A DNA stretch of 64,000 nucleotides from Chitinophaga sp. XS-30 (GCF_008086345.1 NZ_CP043006.1:372001-436000); one strand, 5' to 3'; counted from the stretch's first letter, positions 1-10,135 are shown. Numbers and translations: made by a program. The notes: generated by a model not told the origin, from the letters alone.

Positions 1-1
1 C

Positions 2-1384
2 ATTCTCATCTGCGCCATCACCACATCGGCCGCGCTCATATTCATCGAGGTCAGTTATTACAACGCATGGTTCACCCCCCTGGCACTGGAACATCACATC
101 CTTTCCATTATCCGCTGGAACTGCATTCTCTTTATCCTGATCATGAATACGATGGCGATATTGCTGAACAAAAGGAAAAGCCGTTCACTCGTCAATGCAT
201 TGAAAGAGCAATCGGAAAAACTGGAAAAAGCCAATCTCTCCAGGCGCAACTTCCTGCAGGAGACCAGCCATGAGATCCGCAATCCGCTGAACGCCATTTT
301 CGGCATCGTGCAACTGATGAAAATGGAGGAAGATGACGGGGAAATACCCGCATCCCTGAAACCCTTGATCGATAACCTGTATGTAGCCAGCTTTAATGTA
401 AAAGGCATCATCAATAATGTGCTGGAACTTTCCCGCATAGAAGCCGGGCAAACCGATGAGCTGCATCGCAAGGAAATGGCGATCCGGCAGCGCGTGCACA
501 ATTTTACAGGCATCTATGAATATGTGGCCAATGCAAAGTCCGCGCATATAGCGCTGAGCTTCGATGAATCCCTGCCGGATTTTGCTTATACGGACGAGAT
601 CAAGCTTTCACAGATCATCAGCAACCTGCTGACGAACGCCATTCATTTTACACGGCCTCACAGCCTGATCCGTGTGCACAGTGGCGTAAAGAACGACTAT
701 TGGTACATCAGCGTAACGGACGAGGGAAGCGGCATAGAAAAAGAAAAGCTGCAGAACATCTTTCAGCCTTTTGTGCGGGAACGCAGCACCTTTTCGGAGG
801 GCACGGGGCTTGGATTGTATATCTCCAAACACTTTGCGGAACTGATGAACGGCAACATCACGGTGGAATCAACGGAGGGTAAAGGCACTACGTTCACCGT
901 ATGGCTCCCCATGTCAGACACCAGCGGCATCAGGGCGCAACCGCCGCACAAGAGTGAGGCGCCGGTGCATTTCTCCGGCAAAGCGGTATTACTGATCGAA
1001 GACGACAAGATGAGCCAGGTGATCCTGCGCAACTTCCTTAATAGCCTGGGCATTGCCGTGCGAACGGCGGACAATGGGGTAGAAGGGCTGGCGGCGGCGC
1101 GTTCGCAGCCGCCGGACCTCATTATTCTCGATTCCTACATGCCGCGGATGAACGGGAAGGAAACGCTCTTTCATATCCGGCAGGACCCTCAGCTGCAGCA
1201 TATTCCGGTGATCGTGGCATCAGGGGATGCCTTCACCGAAACAGCCAGCGGCTTCCTGCGGGAAGGCGCCGATGAATATGTTATCAAACCTGTTGAGTTC
1301 GGGGCCCTGCAGCATGTGCTGGAAAAATACCTCAATGGCGCGTCACAGCTTGCGGCTTCTCCGGCGCCACCCACTACCGGGTGA
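2..1384 (+). CDS. Hybrid sensor histidine kinase with C-terminal receiver domain (5' truncated)
   Basis: The reading frame is open from base 2, so the gene begins before the window. The first ~45 residues are hydrophobic and look like the last membrane segments of a sensor. A coiled stretch follows, then the HisKA box around base 270 (motif TSHEIRNPLN, with the phosphoacceptor His), the N box (base ~600), G1 (DEGSGIEKEK) and G2 (GTGLGLYIS). A C-terminal receiver domain runs from base ~985 to 1330, with acidic residues EDD, the phosphoacceptor Asp in LIILDSYMPRMNG and the conserved Lys in YVIKP. It should autophosphorylate on His and pass the phosphate to its own receiver. The input domain lies outside the window, so the stimulus cannot be read. 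Confidence 0.9.
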   Translation: MLICAITTSAALIFIEVSYYNAWFTPLALEHHILSIIRWNCILFILIMNTMAILLNKRKSRSLVNALKEQSEKLEKANLSRRNFLQETSHEIRNPLNAIFGIVQLMKMEEDDGEIPASLKPLIDNLYVASFNVKGIINNVLELSRIEAGQTDELHRKEMAIRQRVHNFTGIYEYVANAKSAHIALSFDESLPDFAYTDEIKLSQIISNLLTNAIHFTRPHSLIRVHSGVKNDYWYISVTDEGSGIEKEKLQNIFQPFVRERSTFSEGTGLGLYISKHFAELMNGNITVESTEGKGTTFTVWLPMSDTSGIRAQPPHKSEAPVHFSGKAVLLIEDDKMSQVILRNFLNSLGIAVRTADNGVEGLAAARSQPPDLIILDSYMPRMNGKETLFHIRQDPQLQHIPVIVASGDAFTETASGFLREGADEYVIKPVEFGALQHVLEKYLNGASQLAASPAPPTTG

Positions 1385-1430
1385 CGGTGTCTATTTAGCC
1401 GGCCGCACAGGATGTTCTATGGAAATATTT

Positions 1431-2024
1431 TCAGGGTGATAGATCATACTTCCTTACCAACCCCTCTAGTCCGCGTTGATCATCAAGTACAATCGTGTAT
1501 ATCCACCGATAATGATCCTGTTGCCAGAAACTAATTATCTGGTATGCCCTCAATTCTCCAAGAAGTTCCTTCAGCGCTTTATGCTCCAGGTAACAAATAA
1601 GAATATGAAAATAGGTATCCGTTTCGCCTCCGCTACCATCAGGAAAATTGATCTTAGGGTGCGGGTACATTGATTTTAATTGGCCAAGCACGTCCTCTTT
1701 CGATTGATGATCACTTACGAACCAATGGAGCTGTTCATGAATAAATGTCGACAATAACAGGTCGTCGTCTCTCAAATGGCGCGTGTTGAGCGTAAGAACA
1801 GGGTGACTATGCGGAATTACGCGATACCCGCTTTCTATTATTATCTTTCTTGTAAAAATCCACCTTTTAATATCATAGGATGATATCAGTTTCAACAATT
1901 GGTCTTTCGTTCGAATCTCAAGAGAATCCTGGTTTTTCAACTGAATCTCAAGTTGATCATTCTGAGCCAGGGAACTATTAATTGTCAGAATGACCAATAA
2001 GTGAAGGATAAGTAAGGTTCTCAT
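1431..2024 (-). CDS. Small secreted protein with a zincin-like HExxH motif
   Basis: The 197-residue protein has a signal peptide (MRTLLILHLLVILTINSSLA). Near residue 100 it carries HEQLHWF, which fits the HExxH zinc-binding motif of metallopeptidases; a downstream GGETDTYFH segment could supply a third ligand. I do not recognise the family. A longer frame opens at 2048, but a good -7 promoter box occupies 2046-2053, so the ATG at 2024 is preferred. The gene is AT-richer than its neighbours. It lies tail-to-tail with the upstream kinase and is divergent from the SMP-30-like gene. Peptidase activity is inference from the motif only. Confidence 0.7.
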   Translation of the reverse strand: MRTLLILHLLVILTINSSLAQNDQLEIQLKNQDSLEIRTKDQLLKLISSYDIKRWIFTRKIIIESGYRVIPHSHPVLTLNTRHLRDDDLLLSTFIHEQLHWFVSDHQSKEDVLGQLKSMYPHPKINFPDGSGGETDTYFHILICYLEHKALKELLGELRAYQIISFWQQDHYRWIYTIVLDDQRGLEGLVRKYDLSP

Positions 2025-2045
2025 TTGCAGCATGTAGAATAAGCC

Positions 2046-2053
2046 CAAATATA
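2046..2053 (-). promoter_or_regulatory. -7 promoter element for the zincin-like gene
   Basis: TATATTTG on the minus strand matches the Bacteroidetes TAnnTTTG box exactly and would start transcription near 2041. No clear TTG element is seen at -33. Confidence 0.45.
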
Positions 2054-2251
2054 TTCAATCTTCAATTAATCCTCTTCCGTCAGCCCCTCAACACCATCTT
2101 TGCCGTACAGACCTTTGCATATCCGGCAGAATTTAACGAAATTGCTGCTTAGGTGGTGCATGCGCACTGTTACTGTTGTTGCTTCAAAACAACTGTCTTT
2201 CAGTCAAATGCATAACTTTTTGTCACTTTTATTACCTAATCACTACCAGTT

Positions 2252-3097
2252 ATGAAAGCAAAAACCCTCATCCTTTGCCTGGTGTGCGCGGCATGGCCAT
2301 TCATGCGCAGCACCGCCCAGCAGGCCACCCTCGAAAAGATATGGACCTCGGACACTACGCTCCGGGTACCGGAATCCGTGTACTTTTACGCCAAAGAGAA
2401 CATTTTATTTGTCGCCAATATAGACGGTACGCCCTGGGCAAAAGACGGCAACGGGTTTATTTCAAAGATGACGCCGGACGGAAAGATCACCATGCTGAAA
2501 TGGGTGGACGGCCTCAATTCCCCGAAAGGCATGGGCATTTATGGGGAAACATTGTATGTGGCCGATATGGATGAACTGATCCTGATCGATGTCAGCAGCG
2601 GCAGCATCATCAAACGGGAAAAATTCGAAGGCGCGGAAAACCTGAACGATGTTACCGTAGACCCTAAAGGCATAGTGTACGTTTCCGATTCAAAATTGAA
2701 AAGAGTGTACACCTACAACAAGGGCGCCATCTCGCTGATGCTGGAAAACCTGGGTAGCCCTAACGGACTGCTTTATCGCCCCCGCGGCTTGCTGGTGCTC
2801 ACGAACGGTGGTTTGCACCGCGTCGGAAAAAATAAAAAACTGACAGAACTGGCGAAGATCGCCAAATCTCCGGATGGCATCGAGCATGTTAAAGGAGATG
2901 AATTCGTAGTTTCGTGCTGGCAGGGCGAAATGTTCTATGTAGATGCCAAGGCCGGCACTGCTGTCAAATTGCTGGATACGCAGGCACAAAAGCTGCAGAC
3001 GGCAGACATCGGGTATGATCCAAAAAAACGGATCGTATATGTGCCGACCTTCTTCGGGAACACGGTTACTGCCTATCAACTGAAGGTGGCAAAATAA
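2252..3097 (+). CDS. SMP-30/gluconolactonase-like secreted beta-propeller protein
   Basis: A signal peptide (residues 1-22, ending near STAQQ) precedes about 255 residues of repeated blades with the patterns LYVADMDELILID, GIVYVSDSKLKRVY and SPNGLLYRPRGLLV. These are typical of the SMP-30/gluconolactonase/NHL propeller group. The family includes lactone hydrolases and strictosidine-synthase-like proteins, but many members have no known activity. It lies 22 bp upstream of the propeller histidine kinase and is probably co-transcribed with it. A sensory or ligand-binding accessory role in the periplasm is possible but not shown. Confidence 0.75.
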   Translation: MKAKTLILCLVCAAWPFMRSTAQQATLEKIWTSDTTLRVPESVYFYAKENILFVANIDGTPWAKDGNGFISKMTPDGKITMLKWVDGLNSPKGMGIYGETLYVADMDELILIDVSSGSIIKREKFEGAENLNDVTVDPKGIVYVSDSKLKRVYTYNKGAISLMLENLGSPNGLLYRPRGLLVLTNGGLHRVGKNKKLTELAKIAKSPDGIEHVKGDEFVVSCWQGEMFYVDAKAGTAVKLLDTQAQKLQTADIGYDPKKRIVYVPTFFGNTVTAYQLKVAK

Positions 3098-3119
3098 AAC
3101 GGCTGCCCTTACACCTGGA

Positions 3120-6100
3120 ATGAGCTTGTTGAAGATTTACGGTTTCCTTACAGCATTGGTATTTTGCCTGCCTGCCGTTGCGCAGGAGCATAATACGCCT
3201 ACGTTCCATCATCTTACCATCGGGGAGGGCCTCTCCGGCAACCATGTATCGGCTATTCTGCAGGACAGGAAAGGGTTTATCTGGATCGCCAGCACGGCGC
3301 TCCAACGCTACGACGGCAAACAGCTCGTTACCATAGCGCAGTTCGACCGGCTGCCGGGTTCCATTTATTACAATGATATCGCGCTGCATGAAGATCGGCA
3401 GGGCCGCATCTGGATGGGCACACCGGAGGATATCCGGTACTTCGACCCACTGACTGCGCATGTAAAGGACGTGCCGCTGGAAGCCGGGCTGCGGACCGCC
3501 GGGAACATCAATTGCCACACTATCGTGCAGGACGGCCAGGGAACCGTATGGGCCACCACGCGGAACGGCCTTATTCAACTGGACGAAGCCCGGCAGGTGT
3601 TCCGGAAACCGCCAGGCATACCGGACAGCATCCGCACCGAAATGAACAGCGGCATTGCGGAGGACGGCGCCGGCCGGTTGTGGATCAGCGGGAAATATGG
3701 CCTGTATATCCTCGGTAAAGACCGTAAAACAATATCCGGTTACGCTAACAATCCCACCGGCATTTCCGCACTGAACATCCGCGCCAGCGCCAAGAAGATC
3801 TTCAAAGACCGGGAAAACAGGATGTGGATTGCCACACGCGGGGAAAATGACCTCTGCGCCTGGCATCCCGCCACCAACCGCCTGCGCACCTATCGCTTTC
3901 CCACTCAGGGAAACAACGGCAACGACCAGGTGTATGATATCGCCGCGGACCAGCACGGGAACATCTGGGTGGCCATGGAACATGAGGGGCTGTATCGTCA
4001 CAGCAATGCCTCGGACAGCTTTAGCCTGCATATTCCGGGCAACAGGGAAGACGCCCTGGGCCTGCATTTCAACTATGAAACCAATTGCCTGCTCAACGAC
4101 CGTGACGGCCATATGTGGGTAGGCACGGACCTCGGCGTCAATATCACCAGCCTGCATAATCAGTCATTTACGCGGCTGGACCATCGGGCCCGATTTCCCG
4201 GTACGGCACAACGGCTGCCGCAGGCGGAGGTTACCGGCGTTTTCAGTACAGCTAACGGTGACGTATATATCGGATACTGGGGCGCGGGCATTGCCCGGCT
4301 CGATCCGCGCCTGCACCTCCGGGCCTACTACCCCCGCCTGCCTGACGAACGCGCGCAGGCATGGAGCTTTGCAGAGCAACGCAGCGGCCATGTGCTCATC
4401 GGGCAGGAAAACGGGTACATCTCCCGCTATGATCCGCAAAAAAACAGCTTCTCCCATCACCATCCACCGGCATTCGAAGACGAGGCCGTGCTGGCCATGT
4501 TACCCGAAACGGATACCTCCGTCTGGGCAGGCCTGTATAACAACGGGCTCGTTAACTGGAACCCGGAGAACGACCAGGTGCGCACTTTCCCGCAACTCTT
4601 CCAGTTCATCCGGAACAGCACGTCCATTATGGGCATTGTGCCGCAGGGAGATTCGGTATTATGGCTGGCGGCCAGCAACGGCGGATTGCTGCGGTTCCGC
4701 AAATCGAACGGGCAGGTTGACAGACAGATCATATTCCGTTGCGGGGAAGAACCTGTCAACAACATTACCAGCCTGCTGCGCTACAACGACAGTACCCTGC
4801 TGGCCGGTACAAGCAAGGGGCTCTATTTCTACAACCTGCTGCAAAACACCTGGCAGGCACAGCTGATCAATGAAAGCCCTTTCGATGACTGGGTACTGAG
4901 CATGCATCCGGCAGGGGGACAGGATGTATGGATCACCACGCCCTACGGCTTCTACCGCCTGTCCGGCACCAAACGCCGCCTGATCGCTTTCATTCAGAAT
5001 GATGATATTATAGACAATCACCGCAGGGTAAGAAGGAACATCGCCACCATGCCGGACGGATGGATGCTCGTAGGCGCATCGGACCATGTAACGGCATTCT
5101 CCATCGACCGGCTGCAGCCTAAACCCCCGCCTCCCAATGTAACGATCACCGACTTCAAGGTACTGGAACAATCCATTATCGTAGACTCGGTGGTGGACAC
5201 CGGGCAACCGCTCGTCCTGTCTCACGAACAGAATTTCATCAGCATAGCATTCAAATCGCTGCAATACCACGATATCAAAACACGCTACTATTACCGGCTC
5301 GTGGGCGTTGATGCAGACTGGCTGCCCACGGAAGATCTGCGGATGGCGCGTTATACCAACCTGCCGCCGGGAGAATATACATTCCGCGTGAAAAGCATGA
5401 ACATGGCCGGCGTGTTCTCCCGTCACACTACGACCCTGCATATCCTTATCCGGCCTTCGTTCTGGCAGACCTGGTGGTTCAAGGCCTTATGCATTCTCGC
5501 CGTGCTTGCACTCGTTTATGGATACTTCCGCTTCCGCGTATATCTCGTCAAAAAAGAAGAAAAAGGCCGGGCCGCCATCCGGGAAGAGCTGGCCCAGCTG
5601 GAAATGAAAGCGCTGCGCGCACAGATGAACCCGCACTTCATCTTCAATTCGCTCAATTCCATCCAGACCTTCATGATGAAGAATGAAACGGAACAGGCTT
5701 TGTCCTACCTCAGCCGCTTCGCCCGCCTGATCCGTAATGTGCTGGACAACTCACAGCTCAACAACATCTCCATCACCCGGGAAACCGGTATGCTGGAAAA
5801 TTATATGGAGCTGGAAAAACTGCGGCTGGCAGATCAGTTCGATTACCGGATCATTATCGATCCGGCGCTGGACAGCGATTTTGTGGAGGTCCCCGCCATG
5901 GTGATACAACCCTTCATAGAAAATGCCATCTGGCACGGCCTGCTGCACAAAACAGACCGTGGCTTGCTGACCATAGAGTTTATCCGGAAAGAGAACAGGA
6001 TACATTGCATCGTGGAAGACAATGGTATTGGCCGGACAGCTGCAACAGCCCTGAAAATGCAAAGCCACCCCAGCCATGTTTCGAGGGGGCTGCAGATCAC

Positions 6101-6233
6101 GAAAGACCGGCTGCAGCTCTACAACAGCCGGTTCAATATGGATGCGTCATTTGATATTGAAGACCTGTACGATGAGGCAGGGCAGGCGCGCGGTACCCGC
6201 GTCAACCTGTGGTTCCCGCTGGAAGAGGATTAG
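3120..6233 (+). CDS. Two-component propeller sensor histidine kinase (Reg_prop, Y_Y_Y, LytS-type kinase)
   Basis: The 1037-residue membrane sensor has a signal peptide (1-21), a large periplasmic domain of Reg_prop blades (repeats such as GFIWIAS, GRIWMGT, GNIWVAM and GHMWVGT) to about residue 690, a Y_Y_Y domain (about 700-775) and one membrane helix (about 787-806). The cytoplasmic His_kinase domain has the motif MNPHFIFNSLNS near residue 836, and the ATPase G1 box DNGIGR lies near 967. This is the LytS/YpdA kinase type, whose partner is normally a LytTR response regulator. None is adjacent, so this kinase is an orphan in the window. In Bacteroidota such sensors often respond to polysaccharide fragments. 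The stop overlaps the convergent metallo-beta-lactamase gene by 4 bp. Confidence 0.93.
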   Translation: MSLLKIYGFLTALVFCLPAVAQEHNTPTFHHLTIGEGLSGNHVSAILQDRKGFIWIASTALQRYDGKQLVTIAQFDRLPGSIYYNDIALHEDRQGRIWMGTPEDIRYFDPLTAHVKDVPLEAGLRTAGNINCHTIVQDGQGTVWATTRNGLIQLDEARQVFRKPPGIPDSIRTEMNSGIAEDGAGRLWISGKYGLYILGKDRKTISGYANNPTGISALNIRASAKKIFKDRENRMWIATRGENDLCAWHPATNRLRTYRFPTQGNNGNDQVYDIAADQHGNIWVAMEHEGLYRHSNASDSFSLHIPGNREDALGLHFNYETNCLLNDRDGHMWVGTDLGVNITSLHNQSFTRLDHRARFPGTAQRLPQAEVTGVFSTANGDVYIGYWGAGIARLDPRLHLRAYYPRLPDERAQAWSFAEQRSGHVLIGQENGYISRYDPQKNSFSHHHPPAFEDEAVLAMLPETDTSVWAGLYNNGLVNWNPENDQVRTFPQLFQFIRNSTSIMGIVPQGDSVLWLAASNGGLLRFRKSNGQVDRQIIFRCGEEPVNNITSLLRYNDSTLLAGTSKGLYFYNLLQNTWQAQLINESPFDDWVLSMHPAGGQDVWITTPYGFYRLSGTKRRLIAFIQNDDIIDNHRRVRRNIATMPDGWMLVGASDHVTAFSIDRLQPKPPPPNVTITDFKVLEQSIIVDSVVDTGQPLVLSHEQNFISIAFKSLQYHDIKTRYYYRLVGVDADWLPTEDLRMARYTNLPPGEYTFRVKSMNMAGVFSRHTTTLHILIRPSFWQTWWFKALCILAVLALVYGYFRFRVYLVKKEEKGRAAIREELAQLEMKALRAQMNPHFIFNSLNSIQTFMMKNETEQALSYLSRFARLIRNVLDNSQLNNISITRETGMLENYMELEKLRLADQFDYRIIIDPALDSDFVEVPAMVIQPFIENAIWHGLLHKTDRGLLTIEFIRKENRIHCIVEDNGIGRTAATALKMQSHPSHVSRGLQITKDRLQLYNSRFNMDASFDIEDLYDEAGQARGTRVNLWFPLEED

Positions 6234-7633
6234 CCCAGTCCGATCTCCGCATGGCGTTCCGGAATCTCTATATCCGCAAAACCCTTCTTCAGCAGCCAGT
6301 CCTTAAACACGGTCTGCACCTCATATTCCCCATGCACGAGGAAGAGTTTCTTTATGGCTTTAGGGTCCTGGCAGGCAAGCCACTGGCTCATATCCTCATA
6401 ATCACCGTGTGCGCTCATGGAACGGATCATGCCTACCTCCGCCTTTACTTCAAAACGTTCGCCGTAGATGGATACTTCCTTGGCGCCGCGCATCAGCCGG
6501 CCGCCGAGGGACTGCGGTTCGCAATACCCCACGATCAGGATCGTGTTCTCCCAGCCACCGATGTTGTTCCGTATATGATGTTTCACACGCCCGGCTTCCG
6601 CCATGCCCGATGCGGAGATGATCACGCAGGGCTCCTTGCGGAAGTTGAGCATTTTGGATTGCTCCACCGTCTTGATGTACCGCAGGCCCGGAAATTCGAA
6701 CGGATCATCGTCTACTTCCAACATCTTCGCCACTTTGCGGTTGAAACATTCCGGATGCATGCGGGTGACCTGCGTAGCTTCCAGGGAAAGCGGGCTGTCA
6801 ATGAAAATATCCACCTGGGGCAGTTTCCCTTCCAGTTGCGCGCGGTTGAGCGCATACAGGATCTCCTGTGTACGGCCTACGCTGAATGCAGGAATGATCA
6901 GTTTGCCTTTTTTTACGATGCAGGTGTTGTGTATGTATTGCAGGATAGCGCCATCTGTTGGCGCCAGATCAGTATGCAGGGTGCTGCCGTAGGTAGATTC
7001 CATGATGATGTAATCCGCCTGCGGGAATACTTCGGGTGACTTGAGGATAGGATCGCCGTAACGGCCGATATCGCCGCTGAAAGTGATCTGCTGCGTTTTC
7101 CCGCTCTCCCGGATGCGCAGATGCACACAGGCGCTGCCAATGATATGCCCGGCATCCGTGAACAGCACTTCCACATCATCATCGATCCGGTGCCATTTGT
7201 TGTATGGCACAGGATGCAAGCGGTCGATGGCGCGTTTGGCATCATCCACCTTGTACAACGGCTCTACATATGGTTTCCCTTCACGGGCATTTTTTTTGTT
7301 CACGTAGCGCACATCATCTTCCTGTATCTCGGCGGAATCGAGCAGCAATATCTCCGTAAGGTCCCGGGAGGCCGGCGTGCAATAGATCGTTCCGTCGTAG
7401 CCCAGCTTTACCAGGCGCGGCACCAGGCCGGAATGATCGATATGCGCATGGGACAGGATCATGATATCTATCTCCGTTGCATCAAAACCGAATTCCTTGT
7501 TCAGGGTCAGCGTTTCCTTGCCCATGCCCTGAAACATCCCGCAATCCAGCAGGATCTTTTTACCATTCTTCAATGTGATCAGATGCTTGGACCCTGTAAC
7601 GGTCCTCGCAGCCCCATGAAATGCAATCTTCAT
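6230..7633 (-). CDS. Metallo-beta-lactamase/beta-CASP/RMMBL hydrolase (RNA-processing type)
   Basis: The 467-residue cytoplasmic enzyme has the metallo-beta-lactamase signature SHAHIDHSG (HxHxDH) near residue 60. A beta-CASP insert follows, and a C-terminal RMMBL region has MSAHGDYEDM. This architecture is shared with CPSF73-like and Ysh1-like nucleases, so an RNA endo- or exonuclease is the best guess. The first ATG (MKIAFHG, 7633) is chosen over the TTG two codons upstream. It follows the DUF4442 gene by 6 bp in a minus-strand run that begins with the HD/Pycsar-type gene. Confidence 0.9.
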   Translation of the reverse strand: MKIAFHGAARTVTGSKHLITLKNGKKILLDCGMFQGMGKETLTLNKEFGFDATEIDIMILSHAHIDHSGLVPRLVKLGYDGTIYCTPASRDLTEILLLDSAEIQEDDVRYVNKKNAREGKPYVEPLYKVDDAKRAIDRLHPVPYNKWHRIDDDVEVLFTDAGHIIGSACVHLRIRESGKTQQITFSGDIGRYGDPILKSPEVFPQADYIIMESTYGSTLHTDLAPTDGAILQYIHNTCIVKKGKLIIPAFSVGRTQEILYALNRAQLEGKLPQVDIFIDSPLSLEATQVTRMHPECFNRKVAKMLEVDDDPFEFPGLRYIKTVEQSKMLNFRKEPCVIISASGMAEAGRVKHHIRNNIGGWENTILIVGYCEPQSLGGRLMRGAKEVSIYGERFEVKAEVGMIRSMSAHGDYEDMSQWLACQDPKAIKKLFLVHGEYEVQTVFKDWLLKKGFADIEIPERHAEIGLG

Positions 7634-7639
7634 ATTCAA

Positions 7640-8125
7640 TCAGTTTTTCGCTTTATAGCTCCAGGTTATCCTGAACGTGGCGATCTCCGTTCCTTCTGCC
7701 GATTTGCCCGTTACCGCTATGGTAACCGCGGATGAGCCGCCGGTATCCAGCGCCGTCTGTATCGCTGCTTTTATCCGCTCGCCTTCATCACAGGTAAACC
7801 ATGTGATGCTGACGGCCTTCTTCAGGAAAATGCCTTCCATGCCTGTAACCAGCATGGATACACGCGGACCGGCATATGCCATCGACAACAGGCCGGTGCT
7901 CATTTCAGCAGCCATCGCCAGGCAGGCGAAATAAGTAGAGCGGAAAGGGTTCTGGGAAAGCCAGCGATAAGGCACCCGGATAACGCAACGCTGTGCGTCC
8001 ATCTCCTGCACCCGTACACCCGCCAGCCACGCGGAAGGCAGCTTCCAGAGCAGGTACAAAGAGAACTTCAGGCGGCTGTTCACCAGCCGGATAAAACGGT
8101 CCGTCTGTTCGGGTGTTGTGCTCAA
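7640..8125 (-). CDS. DUF4442 hotdog-fold protein
   Basis: The 161-residue protein resembles the DUF4442/YiiD-C hotdog family, related to acyl-CoA thioesterases. Recognisable segments are the N-terminal FIRLVNSRLKF, the central NPFRSTYFACLAMAAEM and a final beta-strand block. The only start that keeps the N-terminal helix is a TTG at 8125, since the next ATG is at residue 42. It sits 12 bp after the polyphosphate kinase stop and 6 bp before the metallo-beta-lactamase gene, so all are likely one operon. Thioesterase activity is possible but unproven. Confidence 0.75.
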   Translation of the reverse strand: MSTTPEQTDRFIRLVNSRLKFSLYLLWKLPSAWLAGVRVQEMDAQRCVIRVPYRWLSQNPFRSTYFACLAMAAEMSTGLLSMAYAGPRVSMLVTGMEGIFLKKAVSITWFTCDEGERIKAAIQTALDTGGSSAVTIAVTGKSAEGTEIATFRITWSYKAKN

Positions 8126-8137
8126 ATTACCGGGTTG

Positions 8138-10132
8138 TTAGATGGTGTGTACATATGCCTGTATCGCCTGCTGCGCATTCACCTCCGCTTCTCCGGCCTG
8201 CTTTTCTACCGGTATGTTGCGGATTTCACTATCCAATATTACGGCATTTGTGTTATCTGCAAGCTGCAAGCCGATAATATCTTTTACCTGTTTGCTGTAC
8301 TGTGCATCGTATATCGGGAAACAGACCTCTATCCGGCGATGGAGATTACGGTTCATCCAGTCCGCAGAGCCCATGTACACTTCTTCTTCACCATTATTGT
8401 GAAAGATGAACACCCTTGCATGCTCCAGGTAGCGGTCTACGATCCTGCGGATGCGGATACCTTTCTGCGGCGCCAGGCAACAGATGCTCCTTGCGATCAG
8501 GTCTATTTCCACACCTGCTTCAGCAGCGGCATACAGTTCCGTGATCATCGTTTTTTCCTGGAGATTATTGAGTTTCACGATGATGCGGGCAGGCAGTCCT
8601 GCGCGTGCGTTCTCCGCTTCGCGGCGGATAAGTGCAGTGAACCGGTCCACCAGGTTGAACTGTGCTACCAGCAAATGCTCAAAGTGCATGAACTGGTAAC
8701 GCGTGGGCGGCAGGCCGGTCTGCATATAGATGAACAATAATTCCAGTTCCTGCGTCATGCCGGTATGGGCAGTGAGCAGCACATGATCAGTATAGAAACG
8801 CGCGGTGCTTTCATTGAAATTACCGGTGGCCATCAGGCCGATGTGATCGTAGCGGTATCCTCTGCGGCGCTTCACCAGCGCTACTTTGGCATGCACCTTC
8901 AGGCCGGGTATGCTGTACAGTATTTTCACACCGGCCTCTTTCATCCGTTTGGCCCAGCGCACATTATTGGCTTCATCGAAACGGGCCTTCAACTCCACCA
9001 TTACCGTTACCTGTTTGCCGTTCCTCGCGGCGCTGATCAGGGCATTGACGATACGGGAGCCGGAAGCCACGCGGTACAGCGTCACGTAGATCTCCTGCAC
9101 GTCAGGATCAACAGCGGCTTCATTGAAGTATTGCAGGATATAATCGTATTGCTGATAGGGCACATGCAGCAGCACATCCTGCTCGAGAATGGTGTCCAGC
9201 AGGGAGGTTTCTCCTTCAAGTGCGTTTACGCGCGCGGGTTGCTGCTTCGGATATACGCAGGCGGGATTGCGTACCGGCATCGGCAGGTCCGCCAGGTCCC
9301 TCAGATGATGATACCGGCCGCCGGCCACCATTTCGTTCGGCGCGATCCGGAAATAGGCGGCCAGACTGTCCCGCAGCGCCTCCGGCATGGCCGCATCGTA
9401 TAAAAAGCGGGTGGGCAGGCCCAACTCCCTTTTCACGAGCATATTCTCCACTTTCTGCAGGAGATGGCCGCTGAATTCATCCACGTCTATCTCCGCGTCA
9501 CGGGTGATCTTGATGGCATAACAACCGGTGACCTGTCTTCCGGGGAATAACAGGGGCAGAAAATGGCGGATCACATCATCCAGGAAAACAATATGCTGGT
9601 CCGGCAGGCTGAGAAAGCGCGGCAGTGCCTGGGACGGCACATTCACGATGGCATGCTGCCCGTCCGCAAAACTGACAACGAGGTAAAGCGCATTGTTTTC
9701 CAGGAACATCTCTACCGGTTTCTCCAGCCGCAGCGGCACCGGCTGCAGGAAACCGGAAACCGTAAAACGGAAATGATCGCGGATAGCAGCATGATGCTCT
9801 TCCCGAACCGGTTCATTGTGGTAAAGATATATGCCTTCATGGCGAAGCGCAGGCAAAACCTGCTGCGAAAAGGTTTGTCCGAATACATTCAGCTGCCGTG
9901 ATATTTCCTGCTGCACCGCCGGCAATATGCCTGGCTGCGCTTCCTCTTTCAACTGACGAAGGGCCAGCAGGGCGGGCATGCGCACACGGAAGAACTCATC
10001 CAGGTTGGAAGAGAAGATCGACAAAAAACGGACACGCTCATACAGGGGCACCTTCTCGTCTGCCGCCATCTGCAACACGCGGTAGTTGAATGACAGCCAG
10101 CTCAGGTCCCGGTCAAATAATACAGTTTGCAA
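8138..10132 (-). CDS. ppk1: Polyphosphate kinase 1
   Basis: The enzyme reversibly transfers the ATP gamma-phosphate onto polyphosphate chains. At 664 residues it is close to the usual ~690. The N domain starts with DLSWLSFNYRVLQ and has SNLDEFFRVRM. The two phospholipase-D-like C domains carry the autophosphorylated His in GLKVHAKVALV (about residue 412) and the second block MGSADWMNRNLHRR. The start is a TTG at 10132. An in-frame stop lies just upstream, so no longer form is possible, and the gene begins 3 bp after the preceding stop, suggesting translational coupling to the HD/Pycsar-type gene. Confidence 0.95.
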   Translation of the reverse strand: MQTVLFDRDLSWLSFNYRVLQMAADEKVPLYERVRFLSIFSSNLDEFFRVRMPALLALRQLKEEAQPGILPAVQQEISRQLNVFGQTFSQQVLPALRHEGIYLYHNEPVREEHHAAIRDHFRFTVSGFLQPVPLRLEKPVEMFLENNALYLVVSFADGQHAIVNVPSQALPRFLSLPDQHIVFLDDVIRHFLPLLFPGRQVTGCYAIKITRDAEIDVDEFSGHLLQKVENMLVKRELGLPTRFLYDAAMPEALRDSLAAYFRIAPNEMVAGGRYHHLRDLADLPMPVRNPACVYPKQQPARVNALEGETSLLDTILEQDVLLHVPYQQYDYILQYFNEAAVDPDVQEIYVTLYRVASGSRIVNALISAARNGKQVTVMVELKARFDEANNVRWAKRMKEAGVKILYSIPGLKVHAKVALVKRRRGYRYDHIGLMATGNFNESTARFYTDHVLLTAHTGMTQELELLFIYMQTGLPPTRYQFMHFEHLLVAQFNLVDRFTALIRREAENARAGLPARIIVKLNNLQEKTMITELYAAAEAGVEIDLIARSICCLAPQKGIRIRRIVDRYLEHARVFIFHNNGEEEVYMGSADWMNRNLHRRIEVCFPIYDAQYSKQVKDIIGLQLADNTNAVILDSEIRNIPVEKQAGEAEVNAQQAIQAYVHTI

Positions 10133-10135
10133 TGG

